DNA of 10,556 nucleotides. It comes from an uncultured Pseudomonadota bacterium (lineage in GTDB: Bacteria > Pseudomonadota > Gammaproteobacteria > Burkholderiales > Burkholderiaceae). Location: the NCBI GenBank assembly GCA_946480245.1, contig CAMLIZ010000162.1, positions 1 through 10,556 on the forward strand. Reading direction: 5' to 3'. The translations under genes were made by a program, and so were the position numbers. This document shows positions 1-7,080 of the stretch, piece after piece. Below the pieces are notes generated by a model, which made no database searches, was not told where the DNA came from, and saw nothing but the letters and a program-made list of their open reading frames with translations. The first letter of the stretch is position 1, and each line of letters starts with the position of its first letter.

Positions 1-940
1 TCGAGGCCGTCATCTGCTCGATCGACGCGCTGGTCTCTTCAACACCGGCCGCCTGTTCGCTGCTGGCCTGACTGAGCGACTGCGCGGTGGCGCTCACCTC
101 CTCGGACGCACCGGCCAGCGCCTCGGCGCCGCGGTTCACTTCCCCCACCACCTGCGACAGCTTGGCGATCATGTTCTGCATCGCCTGCTGCAGCTGGCCG
201 ATCTCGTCCTTGCTTCTGACCTCGATGCGCGCGCTGAGGTCGCCGTCGGCAATGCGATTGGCGGCGTCCACGGCCTGCGCCAGCGGCTTGCTCACCCCGC
301 GGCTGATGATGAAGCCGAGCAGCGCACCCAGGGCCAGCGCCGCGCAGATGGTTGCGGTCATCAGCGTGCGGCTGCGCTCGTACAGGGCCGTGGTCTCGAT
401 GGCCGCGTCCTTGGCATTCGCCTCCTTCACCCGGCTCAGCTCGGTCATCGTGTCGTCGAGCACGGACGTCTTCTGGCGCAGCGTGGCCAGCGCGCCGGCC
501 AGCTCCTCGTCGCGCTGCTGCAGCTTGCGCTCGGCGAGCAGCTTGAGCACGGTCGCCTGGTCGGCCTGGTAGTCGTCCCAGTTGCGCGTGAACTGGGCCA
601 GTAATTGCATGCCGCGCTCCGAGGCGAACAGTGGCCGCGCCTTGTCCACGTTGTCCTTCAGGTGGGCGGCCGCCTTGCTCATCTGCTCCATGTACTTCGT
701 GCGCTCCTCCTGTGTGGTGGAGAGCAGCGCGTTGCTGCGCGCTCGGCCGATGTAGATGAGGTCGATGTTGGCCTCCTTGATGTACGAGAGCCCGAGCAGC
801 TCGTGGTCGTACATGCGGTCGGCCATGCCGCTGATCTTGCCGGCATTGCTGATGCCGACGATGCCGACGATCCCGCTGGCCGCGGCGACGATGAGAAATG
901 CCGCGATCAGGCGGATGCCGATCTTGATGTTGCCGAGCAT
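1..940 (-). CDS. Methyl-accepting chemotaxis protein, 4HB sensor type (3' part outside window)
   Basis: Transmembrane chemoreceptor that would signal through CheW/CheA at the inner membrane. 313 codons are visible from the ATG at 940. In order: TM1 (about residues 8-30), a mostly helical periplasmic domain (31-190) of the four-helix-bundle MCP type, TM2 (about 192-213), a HAMP domain (about 214-266, with the SRGVSKPL entry and DEIGQLQQAMQNM exit) and the start of the signalling helix with a methylation-type stretch (EQAAGVEETSASIEQM, 295-310). The conserved hairpin tip lies beyond the left end. An AGGGAG ribosome site sits 7 nt before the ATG. The gene follows cheA by 34 bp on the same strand, so it is probably the last visible member of the same operon. 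The ligand cannot be read from the sequence. Confidence 0.95.
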   Translation of the reverse strand, partial: MLGNIKIGIRLIAAFLIVAAASGIVGIVGISNAGKISGMADRMYDHELLGLSYIKEANIDLIYIGRARSNALLSTTQEERTKYMEQMSKAAAHLKDNVDKARPLFASERGMQLLAQFTRNWDDYQADQATVLKLLAERKLQQRDEELAGALATLRQKTSVLDDTMTELSRVKEANAKDAAIETTALYERSRTLMTATICAALALGALLGFIISRGVSKPLAQAVDAANRIADGDLSARIEVRSKDEIGQLQQAMQNMIAKLSQVVGEVNRGAEALAGASEEVSATAQSLSQASSEQAAGVEETSASIEQMTAS

Positions 941-947
941 GGAGTGG

Positions 948-953
948 CTCCCT
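948..953 (-). promoter_or_regulatory. Ribosome binding site of the 4HB chemoreceptor
   Basis: AGGGAG on the minus strand, 7 nt upstream of the ATG at 940. It fixes the start of the truncated chemoreceptor. Confidence 0.7.
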
Positions 954-974
954 GGAGTGATGACAGCGAGAAAT

Positions 975-3083
975 TCAGGTGGGCAGCGAGGCGGCGCCGT
1001 GCTGCGCCGCGCACGAGGCCAGCAGCGCCGGCACGTCGAGGATCAGTGCGACCTCGCCATTGCCCAGGATGGTGCTGCCGCTGATGCCGCGCACCTGCGC
1101 GAACAGCTTGGACAGCGGCTTGATCACGGTCTGCGCCTCGCCCAGCAGCGCGTCCACGAGCAGGCCCGCGCGCAGGCTGCCGGAACGCACCACCACCAGG
1201 TTGTCGCGGCTGCCGCGCGGGCCCTGCACGTCGAACATCTGGCGCAGCCGCACGATGGGCAGCACCTCGCCGCGCAGGTCGGTGTAGTCACGGTCGGTGT
1301 CGTCGCGGAAGGCCACGCATTCGTCTACCGCCTCCAGCGGCAGCACGAACACCGAGTCGCCCACGCGCACCTGGAAGCCGTCGATGATGGCCAGCGTGAG
1401 CGGCAGGCGCACCGTCACGGTGGTGCCTTCGCCGGGCTGGCTGGCGATGTCCACGCGGCCGCGCAGCGCGGCGATGTTGCGCTTGACCACGTCCATGCCC
1501 ACGCCGCGGCCCGACAAGTTGGTCACCTTCTCGGCCGTGGAGAAGCCGGGCTCGAACACCAGGCCGAACACCTCGGCATCGGTGAGCGTGCGGCCGGCCT
1601 CGACGAGGCCGCGCTCCATCGCCTTGGCGAGGATGCGCTCGCGCTGCAGGCCGCCGCCGTCGTCGCACACCTCGATCACGATGCTGCCCGAGTCGTGGTA
1701 CGCGTTCAGGCGCACGGTGCCCTGCGACGGCTTGCCGTGCGCCAGCCGCACGTCGGCCGGCTCGATGCCGTGGTCCATCGCATTGCGCACCAGGTGAGTC
1801 AGCGGATCGGTGATGCGCTCGACCACCGTCTTGTCGAGCTCGGTGTCCTCGCCGCTGGTGTGCAGCGCGATGTCCTTGCCGAGCTCGCGCGACACGTCGT
1901 GCACCACGCGCTGGAAGCGGGCAAAGGTGGCGCCGATCTTCACCATGCGCAGCTGCAGCGAGGCGTCGCGCACCTGCTCCACCAGCGCGGCCAGCACCGA
2001 GTGGCTTTCCAGCAGCTCGGGCACGCGGGTGCTGCGCGCCACCAGCTGCGCACCGGCGGCCGCGATCACCAGTTCGCCGACCAGGTTGACCAGGTGGTCC
2101 AGCTTGTCGGCATCCACCCGGATCGACTGTGTCTCGCTGCGCGCGTCCTTCAGCACATTCTGCTTGGCCAGCGCGGCTTGCACCGCCACGGGCGCGACGC
2201 AGCCCTGCTCGACCAGGATCTCGCCCAGCGGCGACGGCGACTCGCTGGCCTGTTGCAGCTTCAGCGCGTCATCGAGCTCATGCTGCGTCAGCGCGCCGCA
2301 GCGCAGCAGCATTTCGCCCAGCCGGGCGCGCGGGCCGGGGAAGGCGTCGATCAGCGCGAGGTACTCGCTGAGCTTGCTGTACGGCGGAACGATGTGCAGC
2401 GTGCAGTCGTCGCGCACGAAGTCGAACACGGCCTCGATCGTGGCCTTGTCGGCGTGCGTGTCCAGCGCGATCTCGAAGCCCAGATAGCAGGATTCGGGAT
2501 CCATCGCTTGTGCATCGGGCATCGCATGGTCCAGCGTGACCACCTGCACCAGCGTGCCCAGCGTGCCGAGGTAGCGGATGAACGCGATCGGGTCCATGCC
2601 CTGGCGCAGCACGTCGGCGCCGAAGCGCAGCGACAGGTGCCACAAGGTGGAGCCACCGGCTTGCTCGGGCTGTGCGGCAGCGGGCCGGGCCAGGTAGGTG
2701 CCGAGCCGGGCGAGCAGCGCAGCGCCGGCGGCGTGCGCCTCGTCGGCCACGTCGCTGCGCGTGCGCTCCACGTCGGCCAGCAACACGGCGATGTGGTCGC
2801 CGCAGGCGAGCAGCAGGCTCACCAGGGCCGGTTCGGCAACGAGCGCGCCGCCGCGCAGCTCGTCGAGAACGCTTTCCAGCACGTGCGTGAATTCGACGAT
2901 GCGGTCGAGCCCGAACAGGCCCGCCGAGCCCTTGATGGTGTGCGCGGCGCGAAAGATCGCGTTCACCAGCTCGTCGTCGGCACCCCCGCCTGCGTCGGAC
3001 AGCTGCAGCAGCGCGGCCTCCATCTCGGTGAGCATCTCGCGGCTTTCCGCGATGTAGGTCTGCAGGGCCTGGTCGAGGTTCAT
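975..3083 (-). CDS. cheA: Chemotaxis histidine kinase CheA with MshEN-like insert
   Basis: Kinase that autophosphorylates on the Hpt histidine and passes phosphate to CheY and CheB. 702 aa. Hpt (P1) at about 1-105 with phosphorylatable His48 in FRAAHTIKGSAG. Residues 145-235 look like an alpha/beta, ferredoxin-like segment in the P2 position. Residues 254-308 hold two 24-residue LGExL...G...L..AL..Q motifs (see findings). Dimerisation helices P3 run from about 320 to 385 (DKLDHLVNLVGELVI). The kinase domain P4 has an N box (HLVRNAMDHG, 430-439), G1 (DDGGG, 474-478), F box (FEPGFST, 510-516) and G2 (GRGVGMDVVK, 525-534). The CheW-like P5 is about 565-690. All ATP-binding boxes are intact, so it should be active. 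The ATG overlaps the STAS stop (ATGA), with GGAG 8 nt upstream. Confidence 0.97.
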   Translation of the reverse strand: MNLDQALQTYIAESREMLTEMEAALLQLSDAGGGADDELVNAIFRAAHTIKGSAGLFGLDRIVEFTHVLESVLDELRGGALVAEPALVSLLLACGDHIAVLLADVERTRSDVADEAHAAGAALLARLGTYLARPAAAQPEQAGGSTLWHLSLRFGADVLRQGMDPIAFIRYLGTLGTLVQVVTLDHAMPDAQAMDPESCYLGFEIALDTHADKATIEAVFDFVRDDCTLHIVPPYSKLSEYLALIDAFPGPRARLGEMLLRCGALTQHELDDALKLQQASESPSPLGEILVEQGCVAPVAVQAALAKQNVLKDARSETQSIRVDADKLDHLVNLVGELVIAAAGAQLVARSTRVPELLESHSVLAALVEQVRDASLQLRMVKIGATFARFQRVVHDVSRELGKDIALHTSGEDTELDKTVVERITDPLTHLVRNAMDHGIEPADVRLAHGKPSQGTVRLNAYHDSGSIVIEVCDDGGGLQRERILAKAMERGLVEAGRTLTDAEVFGLVFEPGFSTAEKVTNLSGRGVGMDVVKRNIAALRGRVDIASQPGEGTTVTVRLPLTLAIIDGFQVRVGDSVFVLPLEAVDECVAFRDDTDRDYTDLRGEVLPIVRLRQMFDVQGPRGSRDNLVVVRSGSLRAGLLVDALLGEAQTVIKPLSKLFAQVRGISGSTILGNGEVALILDVPALLASCAAQHGAASLPT

Positions 3084-3385
3084 TGCGGCAGCTCCGGAAC
3101 GACGATCGGGTCGGTGAACAGCGCGTGCAGCTCCAGCAGCGCAAAGGCCTGCAGCACCGCCGCGCTGTGACCCACGAGCTGCAGTGCACGTTGGCGGCGG
3201 GCGGCGGTGCGGCGCGTCAGCAGCAGCAACTGCACGCCCGCGCTGTCGATCTCCGTCACCGCGGCCAGGTCGATCTGCAGCGCGGGGGCCGTGTCCAGCG
3301 CGGCCATCAGCACCGGCTTCAGCTCGGCGGCGCGCTGCACCGTGAGCTCGCCGTCGAGCGCCAGCGTGTCCACGTTGCCGCTCAC
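3080..3385 (-). CDS. STAS-domain protein (anti-sigma-antagonist fold) in the chemotaxis operon
   Basis: Small cytoplasmic STAS-fold protein, 101 aa. The sequence has the STAS layout: a beta strand rich in Leu/Asp (TLALDGELTV), a helix (AAELKPVLMAAL), then IDLAAVTEIDSAGVQLLLL, in which Ser48 of the D-S-A-G motif is the position phosphorylated in SpoIIAA-type proteins. The best start is GTG at 3385, which overlaps the cheY stop (GTGA). No ATG lies nearby in this frame, and the ribosome site is weak, so translation probably depends on coupling with cheY. Its TGA overlaps the cheA ATG. No partner kinase (RsbW/SpoIIAB type) or phosphatase is seen in the window, so the partner may be CheA or a receptor; that is inference. 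Confidence 0.9.
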   Translation of the reverse strand: MSGNVDTLALDGELTVQRAAELKPVLMAALDTAPALQIDLAAVTEIDSAGVQLLLLTRRTAARRQRALQLVGHSAAVLQAFALLELHALFTDPIVVPELPQ

Positions 3386-3750
3386 GGCATCACCAGCTTC
3401 TGCACCACGCCGACCAGCTGCTCGGGGCGAAAGGGCTTGACCACCCAGGCCTTCAGGCCCGCGGCCTGGCCGGCGCGCTTCTTCTCCTCGGCCGTCTCGG
3501 TGGTGAGCATCACGATCGGTGTGAACTTGTACGGCGCGCGCTCCTTCACCGCCTTGGCGAAGCCGATGCCGTCCAGCCGCGGCATGTTGAGGTCGCTGAC
3601 GATCAGGTGCACCTTGCGGCCGTCCAGCTTGGCCAGTGCGTCCTCGCCGTCGCAGCCTTCCAGCACGTCGAAGCCGGCGTTGCGCAGCGAAATGCCGACC
3701 ACTTGCCGCAGCGATGCGGAGTCGTCGACGATCATGATGGTCTTGGCCAT
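3382..3750 (-). CDS. cheY: CheY-like single-domain response regulator
   Basis: Receiver-only response regulator of 122 aa, the expected phosphate acceptor of the neighbouring CheA. The acidic pair Asp9/Asp10 (IMIVDDSASLR), phosphoacceptor Asp53 (VSDLNMP), Thr83 and Lys105 (VVKPF) are all present. Trp102 takes the place of the switch Tyr106 of enterobacterial CheY. There is no output domain. A strong AGGGAGGA ribosome site lies just before the ATG. The gene begins 17 bp after the stop of the upstream chemoreceptor and overlaps the STAS gene. Whether it binds a flagellar motor, a pilus motor or another target cannot be told; no flagellar or pilus gene is in the window. Confidence 0.95.
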   Translation of the reverse strand: MAKTIMIVDDSASLRQVVGISLRNAGFDVLEGCDGEDALAKLDGRKVHLIVSDLNMPRLDGIGFAKAVKERAPYKFTPIVMLTTETAEEKKRAGQAAGLKAWVVKPFRPEQLVGVVQKLVMP

Positions 3751-3753
3751 GGG

Positions 3754-3761
3754 TCCTCCCT
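3754..3761 (-). promoter_or_regulatory. Strong ribosome binding site of cheY
   Basis: AGGGAGGA on the minus strand, 3 nt before the cheY ATG at 3750. It is the best Shine-Dalgarno sequence in the chemotaxis operon, which fits CheY being needed in excess over CheA. Confidence 0.7.
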
Positions 3762-3767
3762 GAGGGA

Positions 3768-4895
3768 TCAGAAGAAAGTGATCTCGGTGTCGGTGGCGGC
3801 CTTGGCCGCGCGGCCCCCGTGCACCGCGCGCTCCTCGTGCGTGGCGTAGCTCTCGGCCAGCGCGCCGAGCAGCGGCGTGGCGTCGGCCGCGCGCAAGGCG
3901 CCATCGGTGTCGAAGCCGCGCCGGCTTTCGCCTACCGCCTCGGGCAGGCGGTCGATATTGGCCTTCACGTGGGCCATGATCTGGTTCACGCGGTCCTGGA
4001 ACTGCAGCAGCACCAGCGACTCGGCCACCTCCGCCCGGATGCGCACGCTGTGGTCGCGCAGGTCGTCGGCCGACGCGGCCAGCGTGCCGGTGGCCTGGCG
4101 CAGCCCGCCCAGCACCTCTTCGATGCGCGCGCTCGCGCTGTGCAGCGAGCGCTCCTCCTGCTCCGACATCGCGGTCGCGGCAGCGTCGGTGGCCAGGATG
4201 GCCGCGCTCACGTGCTTCACCTTGTCGGCGATGTGGCGGCCGGTCTCGCCCGACTGCGCCGCGAGCTTGCGCACCTCCTGCGCCAGCACCGCGAAGCCGC
4301 GGCCCTGCTCGCCGGCGTGCGCGGCCTCGATGGCCGCATTGATGGCGAGCAGGTTGGTCTGCCAGGCGATGTGCGCCACGTCGGCCGCCATCGCCCGCAG
4401 CTCGTCGACGAAGGCCGTGAGCTCGCGCACCTGCGCCACCGTGGCAGCCTTGCTCTGCAGGGCCGCCTGCATGGCCGACACCACTGCCTGCAGTTCGGCC
4501 TCGCTACGCGAGAAGAGGTGGCCCAGGCCTGACTGGCCGCCGGTGTCCTGCGCCTGCAGTGCTGCCTCCAGCCGCTGCACGATGGCGCCGAAGCGCTGCG
4601 CCAGCGTCGACACGGCCTCGTCCATCTGCGCGCGCGAGCTCTCGATCTGGCCGCTCCACACCGGCGCCAGCTGCGCCGCGAAGCGCTGGTTGTCCTGCAG
4701 GAACTCGCGCAGCCGCGCCTGGTGTGCCTGCTCGCGGCGCTGCAGCGCCCGGCTGGCCAGCACGCCGGCGCCTGCCAGCAGCACCGCGGCGCACCAGGCG
4801 GCCAGGCTGCTGCCACCGACCAGCGGCAGCGCGGCGGCCGCCACGGCGCCGAGCGCTGCAGGTGAGGCGGAGAGGGGGCGGACAAGCAAGCTCAT
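3768..4895 (-). CDS. Membrane-anchored methyl-accepting chemotaxis protein without sensor domain
   Basis: 375 aa from the ATG at 4895. An upstream in-frame start at 4997 exists, but it would add 34 residues of poor quality before the hydrophobic segment. Two hydrophobic stretches (about 12-29 and 30-47) are joined by only a few residues, so there is no room for a periplasmic ligand domain. They are followed directly by a helical cytoplasmic part; no HAMP domain is visible. The signalling tip is canonical ([20 protein letters not shown], 188-207, then VRKLA). After it come [15 protein letters not shown] (296-310) and a tail ending in EITFF. It is the first gene of the visible operon and lies 17 bp before cheY. 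It probably senses a cytoplasmic or membrane signal. The NWETF-type CheR-docking pentapeptide is absent. Confidence 0.93.
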   Translation of the reverse strand: MSLLVRPLSASPAALGAVAAAALPLVGGSSLAAWCAAVLLAGAGVLASRALQRREQAHQARLREFLQDNQRFAAQLAPVWSGQIESSRAQMDEAVSTLAQRFGAIVQRLEAALQAQDTGGQSGLGHLFSRSEAELQAVVSAMQAALQSKAATVAQVRELTAFVDELRAMAADVAHIAWQTNLLAINAAIEAAHAGEQGRGFAVLAQEVRKLAAQSGETGRHIADKVKHVSAAILATDAAATAMSEQEERSLHSASARIEEVLGGLRQATGTLAASADDLRDHSVRIRAEVAESLVLLQFQDRVNQIMAHVKANIDRLPEAVGESRRGFDTDGALRAADATPLLGALAESYATHEERAVHGGRAAKAATDTEITFF

Positions 4896-4949
4896 GGCCG
4901 GTTTTCGGAACCCCTCGTTACCGGGCGCATCAGTCGATGCCTGAGCCCT

Positions 4950-4968
4950 TATCGGGAATTTCCTGATA
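4950..4968. promoter_or_regulatory. 19-bp near-palindrome upstream of the chemotaxis operon
   Basis: TATCGGGAATTTCCTGATA pairs in 8 of 9 positions about a central T. It sits in the 113-bp gap between the glyoxalase-fold gene and the first chemoreceptor gene, 55 bp upstream of the latter's ATG. Its position and AT-rich arms suit an operator. No regulator can be named. Confidence 0.35.
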
Positions 4969-5008
4969 CCGGCGGCCACTTGCGCCGCCGCGCGCACCAG
5001 GCGCTGCG

Positions 5009-5416
5009 CTACGTCGGTCGGATCACGATGGAAGCGGCCGAGGCCGTGAAGGGCCCGTGGTACACGGCCTCGACGTTGTTGCCGTCCGGGTCCAGCGCGA
5101 AGGCGGCGTAGTAGCCCGGGTGGTAGTGCCGTTCACCGGGCGTGCCGTTGTCTTGCCCGCCGGCCGCCAGCGCCGCCCGGTGAAAGGCCTGCACCTGTGC
5201 ATGATCGGCAGCCTGGAAAGCAAGGTGCACCGAGGACACGCCGGCGCTGGCTTTGTCGATCCACAACTCGTCGGCAGACAAATAGCTGTCGCCTTCGCGG
5301 ATCGCCGCCGTCTTGCCTAGCGCGGCCAGCACGGCCTTGTAGAAGCGCTTGCTGGCATCGAGGTCGCGCACGCGCAGATGCACATGGTCGATCAACCGGC
5401 CGCGATGAAATTCCAT
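5009..5416 (-). CDS. Glyoxalase/VOC superfamily protein
   Basis: 135-aa single-domain protein of the vicinal oxygen chelate (glyoxalase/bleomycin resistance/dioxygenase) fold. Two beta-alpha-beta-beta-beta modules are seen: [18 protein letters not shown] near the N terminus and [10 protein letters not shown] in the middle, with [17 protein letters not shown] at the end. His11, His64 and Glu116 stand where family members hold their metal ligands. The start at 5416 is chosen because AAGGAGA lies 4 nt upstream and the domain begins at once; a longer reading frame to 5560 adds 48 residues without homology-like features. Related proteins are often annotated as lactoylglutathione lyase-like, but the substrate is unknown. 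It is transcribed towards the chemotaxis operon and may or may not share transcripts with it. Confidence 0.88.
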   Translation of the reverse strand: MEFHRGRLIDHVHLRVRDLDASKRFYKAVLAALGKTAAIREGDSYLSADELWIDKASAGVSSVHLAFQAADHAQVQAFHRAALAAGGQDNGTPGERHYHPGYYAAFALDPDGNNVEAVYHGPFTASAASIVIRPT

Positions 5417-5420
5417 GGGG

Positions 5421-5427
5421 TCTCCTT
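5421..5427 (-). promoter_or_regulatory. Ribosome binding site of the VOC-fold gene
   Basis: AAGGAGA on the minus strand, 4 nt upstream of the ATG at 5416. It decides in favour of the 135-aa product over the longer reading frame. Confidence 0.75.
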
Positions 5428-5712
5428 GATGTCTGCGCGCCTGCACCTCGAACGCGTTGTCCAGTAGGCACGGCGCCCGCGCAGCATTTGCCACAGACTG
5501 CAAGCGGCGTAAGCCAGGAGAACCTCTCCGTGCCAGGGCCGCTGGGTACGCGTGTCGCACGCGCTTCTTGCATCTGGAGACGCGCAGGGAACTCGGTTAC
5601 AGCCTTGGGCACAGGCGTTGCCGCTGGTGCAACCGCCGAGACTTTGGCGCGTCTTCCATTCCGGGGGAGCGACTCGGTCGCAAGCATCGATAGCACCGTT
5701 CCCAATTTCCCT

Positions 5713-5719
5713 GAAGGAG
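5713..5719 (+). promoter_or_regulatory. Ribosome binding site of the secreted low-complexity protein
   Basis: GAAGGAG, 10 nt before the ATG at 5730. It supports the plus strand as the coding strand of this ambiguous low-complexity region. Confidence 0.7.
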
Positions 5720-5729
5720 TCCACAAGCC

Positions 5730-6200
5730 ATGAACCCGATCTCCAAGAAGCTCGCCATCGCCGCGGCCGTGACAGCACTGGCCGGCGCGACCGGCATCGC
5801 CTTTGCGCAATCGTCCAGCGGCTCCGGTACCTCCGGCTCGGCCGGCACCGGCACGTCGGCCACCGGGTCGTCCAGCACGGGCCCGAGCACGGGCACCGGC
5901 ACCGGCACCGGAGCAGGCGCCGGCATGGGCAATACCGGCACCAGCACCGGCACCGATACCGGCAGCACGGGCAGCACCTCGGGCACCGCGGCCACGCCGA
6001 GCACCAGCACGTCGGGTACCTCGTCGTCCACCGACAACAGCACCTCGACCTCGGGCACGTCCTCGTCCACCGGCGCAAGCAGCACGACGGACAACACCAG
6101 CACCAGCGGCACGACCGGTACCAGCAGCGGCACCGACACGACGAACAGCACGACCTCCGGCTCCGGCACGAGCCGTGCGGCCCGTGCCGACCGCGGCTGA
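5730..6200 (+). CDS. Secreted Ser/Thr/Gly-rich low-complexity protein
   Basis: 156 aa, function unknown. The N terminus is a clear Sec signal peptide: positive start (MNPISKK), hydrophobic core (LAIAAAVTALAGATGIAF) and an A-F-A cleavage site before Gln27. Residues 27-148 consist almost wholly of Ser, Thr and Gly with a few Ala, Asp and Asn, in irregular repeats such as TGTGTG and STGT. The last eight residues (RAARADRG) are basic and unlike the rest. It is expected to be exported to the periplasm or beyond and to be disordered, possibly a linker or surface protein; that is inference. An AAGGAG site precedes the ATG and a hairpin terminator follows the stop. The opposite strand is also open here (5597-6169), but that is a composition effect. 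Confidence 0.8.
   Translation: MNPISKKLAIAAAVTALAGATGIAFAQSSSGSGTSGSAGTGTSATGSSSTGPSTGTGTGTGAGAGMGNTGTSTGTDTGSTGSTSGTAATPSTSTSGTSSSTDNSTSTSGTSSSTGASSTTDNTSTSGTTGTSSGTDTTNSTTSGSGTSRAARADRG
5808..6173 (+). repeat. Low-complexity repeat tract inside the secreted protein gene
   Basis: The part of the gene encoding residues 27-148 is built from degenerate six-base units related to ACCGGC/AGCACC, including three perfect GGCACC copies at 5892-5909. Such a tract may change length by slippage or recombination. The units are irregular and have no spacers, so it is not a CRISPR array. Confidence 0.75.
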
Positions 6201-6223
6201 TCGCCGTTCAGTCGCGCAAACGA

Positions 6224-6245
6224 AACCGGGCCGCGAGGCCCGGTT
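6224..6245. terminator. Bidirectional hairpin terminator between convergent genes
   Basis: AACCGGGCC and GGCCCGGTT form a perfect 9-bp stem closed by a GCGA loop. It lies 23 bp past the stop of the low-complexity protein (plus) and 21 bp past the stop of the L,D-transpeptidase (minus). The tail is CTTCGTGG on the plus strand and TCGTTTGCG on the minus strand, so U-runs are weak on both sides but the stem is very stable. Confidence 0.8.
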
Positions 6246-6266
6246 CTTCGTGGGGGAGGCCCGCCC

Positions 6267-7022
6267 TCAATCGCCGCCGCGCGCGATCATCTGCGCGCTG
6301 TGCGGCAGGTGGCTGCCCGGCGATTCACGCGACACGCGCGACAAGCCGGCGAACTGCTGCTCCAGCGGCCGCGTCTCGGGCACCACATAGATCATCGGCT
6401 TCGGCTCGGTCAGCGTCTTCAGCACCACGTGCGCGAAGAACGGCTTGGGCACGTTGACGCAGCCGTACGAGATGCGGTTGTCGGCGATCGTGGGCGTGTC
6501 CAGCCGATGCTGGCGCTGCTCCTTCGGGTTCGACGTGATCACCGGGTGCATCGACACCGCGGCGTCGTAGTCGACCCAGATCACGTGCACGCCGTGCGCA
6601 TTGGTGCCGTGCTCGCCCACGAAGCGGCCAGCCGGCGTGGTGCGCTCCTCGGGCTTGATCTGCGCCAGCGGTTTGTCGCCGATGCCGGGCGCCGAGTCGT
6701 CGCCATGGGCCAGGCCCAGCAGCACCGGTGACGAGCCCTTCAGCCGGCCGTTGCCGTGGAACACGTACAGCCGCGCATGCGGCTTGTCGATGATGGCAAA
6801 GGGCCGGCCGTGGTGATCACCGCTGCTCAGCACCCAGTCGGCCAGCCGGCGTACCTGCGGTGACGCCTGCGCCTTGCCGAACACCGCATGCGCATGGTCA
6901 GGTGCACGCGCGCCCGCATGCCGGTGCGGCACGGCGGCGGCGCCGGGCAACGGCGCGGCCAACGCGGCCGTCAACGCGGCTGCCATCGGCACGAGGGAAA
7001 GGAAGGTGCTGTGAGGTTTCAT
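6267..7022 (-). CDS. Periplasmic L,D-transpeptidase (YkuD domain)
   Basis: 251 aa. This family cross-links or modifies peptidoglycan using an active-site cysteine. Residues 1-30 form a signal peptide (hydrophobic core, ending GAAA), so the enzyme should act in the periplasm. The catalytic signature is complete: His159 (SMHPVI) and Ser185-Tyr-Gly-Cys188-Val-Asn (NRISYGCVNVP), with the preceding PEERTTPAGRF stretch (124-134) also typical of the fold. No LysM or peptidoglycan-binding domain is attached. The ATG at 7022 is preferred although its ribosome site is poor; a TTG at 7055 would add 11 residues before the signal peptide. It lies 58 bp downstream of the DsbA-like gene on the same strand and may share its transcript. 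Target (muropeptide cross-link or lipoprotein attachment) is unknown. Confidence 0.93.
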   Translation of the reverse strand: MKPHSTFLSLVPMAAALTAALAAPLPGAAAVPHRHAGARAPDHAHAVFGKAQASPQVRRLADWVLSSGDHHGRPFAIIDKPHARLYVFHGNGRLKGSSPVLLGLAHGDDSAPGIGDKPLAQIKPEERTTPAGRFVGEHGTNAHGVHVIWVDYDAAVSMHPVITSNPKEQRQHRLDTPTIADNRISYGCVNVPKPFFAHVVLKTLTEPKPMIYVVPETRPLEQQFAGLSRVSRESPGSHLPHSAQMIARGGD

Positions 7023-7080
7023 GGCGACGGAGTGCGACGGGGGACGCAGCAGCAACCGAGCAAGCCACGTTCCCGCGTGC

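Larger units (their letters stand above)
5417..5729. other. Non-coding gap between divergent genes
   Basis: This 313-bp stretch separates the glyoxalase-fold gene (minus) from the secreted low-complexity protein gene (plus), so it should hold both promoters. I see no convincing -35/-10 pair on either strand. It contains three short perfect inverted repeats: GGAGA/TCTCC (5517-5529), CGCGTG/CACGCG (5549-5563) and GCGAC/GTCGC (5669-5681). Reading frames crossing it lack ribosome sites and protein-like composition. A small RNA cannot be excluded or supported. Confidence 0.5.

Noticed and set aside
756..3170. Very long open frame on the plus strand opposite cheA
   Set aside because: It is antisense to a complete CheA with all catalytic motifs, its translation is rich in His, Gln, Arg and Ala without domain features, and it is typical of high-GC shadow frames.
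4944..4968. Sigma-28 (FliA) promoter for the chemotaxis operon
   Set aside because: CCCGATAA resembles the -10 element, but no TAAA-like -35 lies at the needed distance of about 15 nt.
5597..6169. Hydrophobic Val/Pro/Leu-rich frame opposite the low-complexity gene
   Set aside because: It arises from the reverse complement of Ser/Thr/Gly codons. The plus-strand frame has the signal peptide, ribosome site and terminator.
5808..6173. CRISPR-like repetition
   Set aside because: Units are six-base and degenerate, coding and without unique spacers.
7023..7055. TTG start extending the L,D-transpeptidase
   Set aside because: It would put 11 residues before a well-formed signal peptide, and TTG is a rare start.
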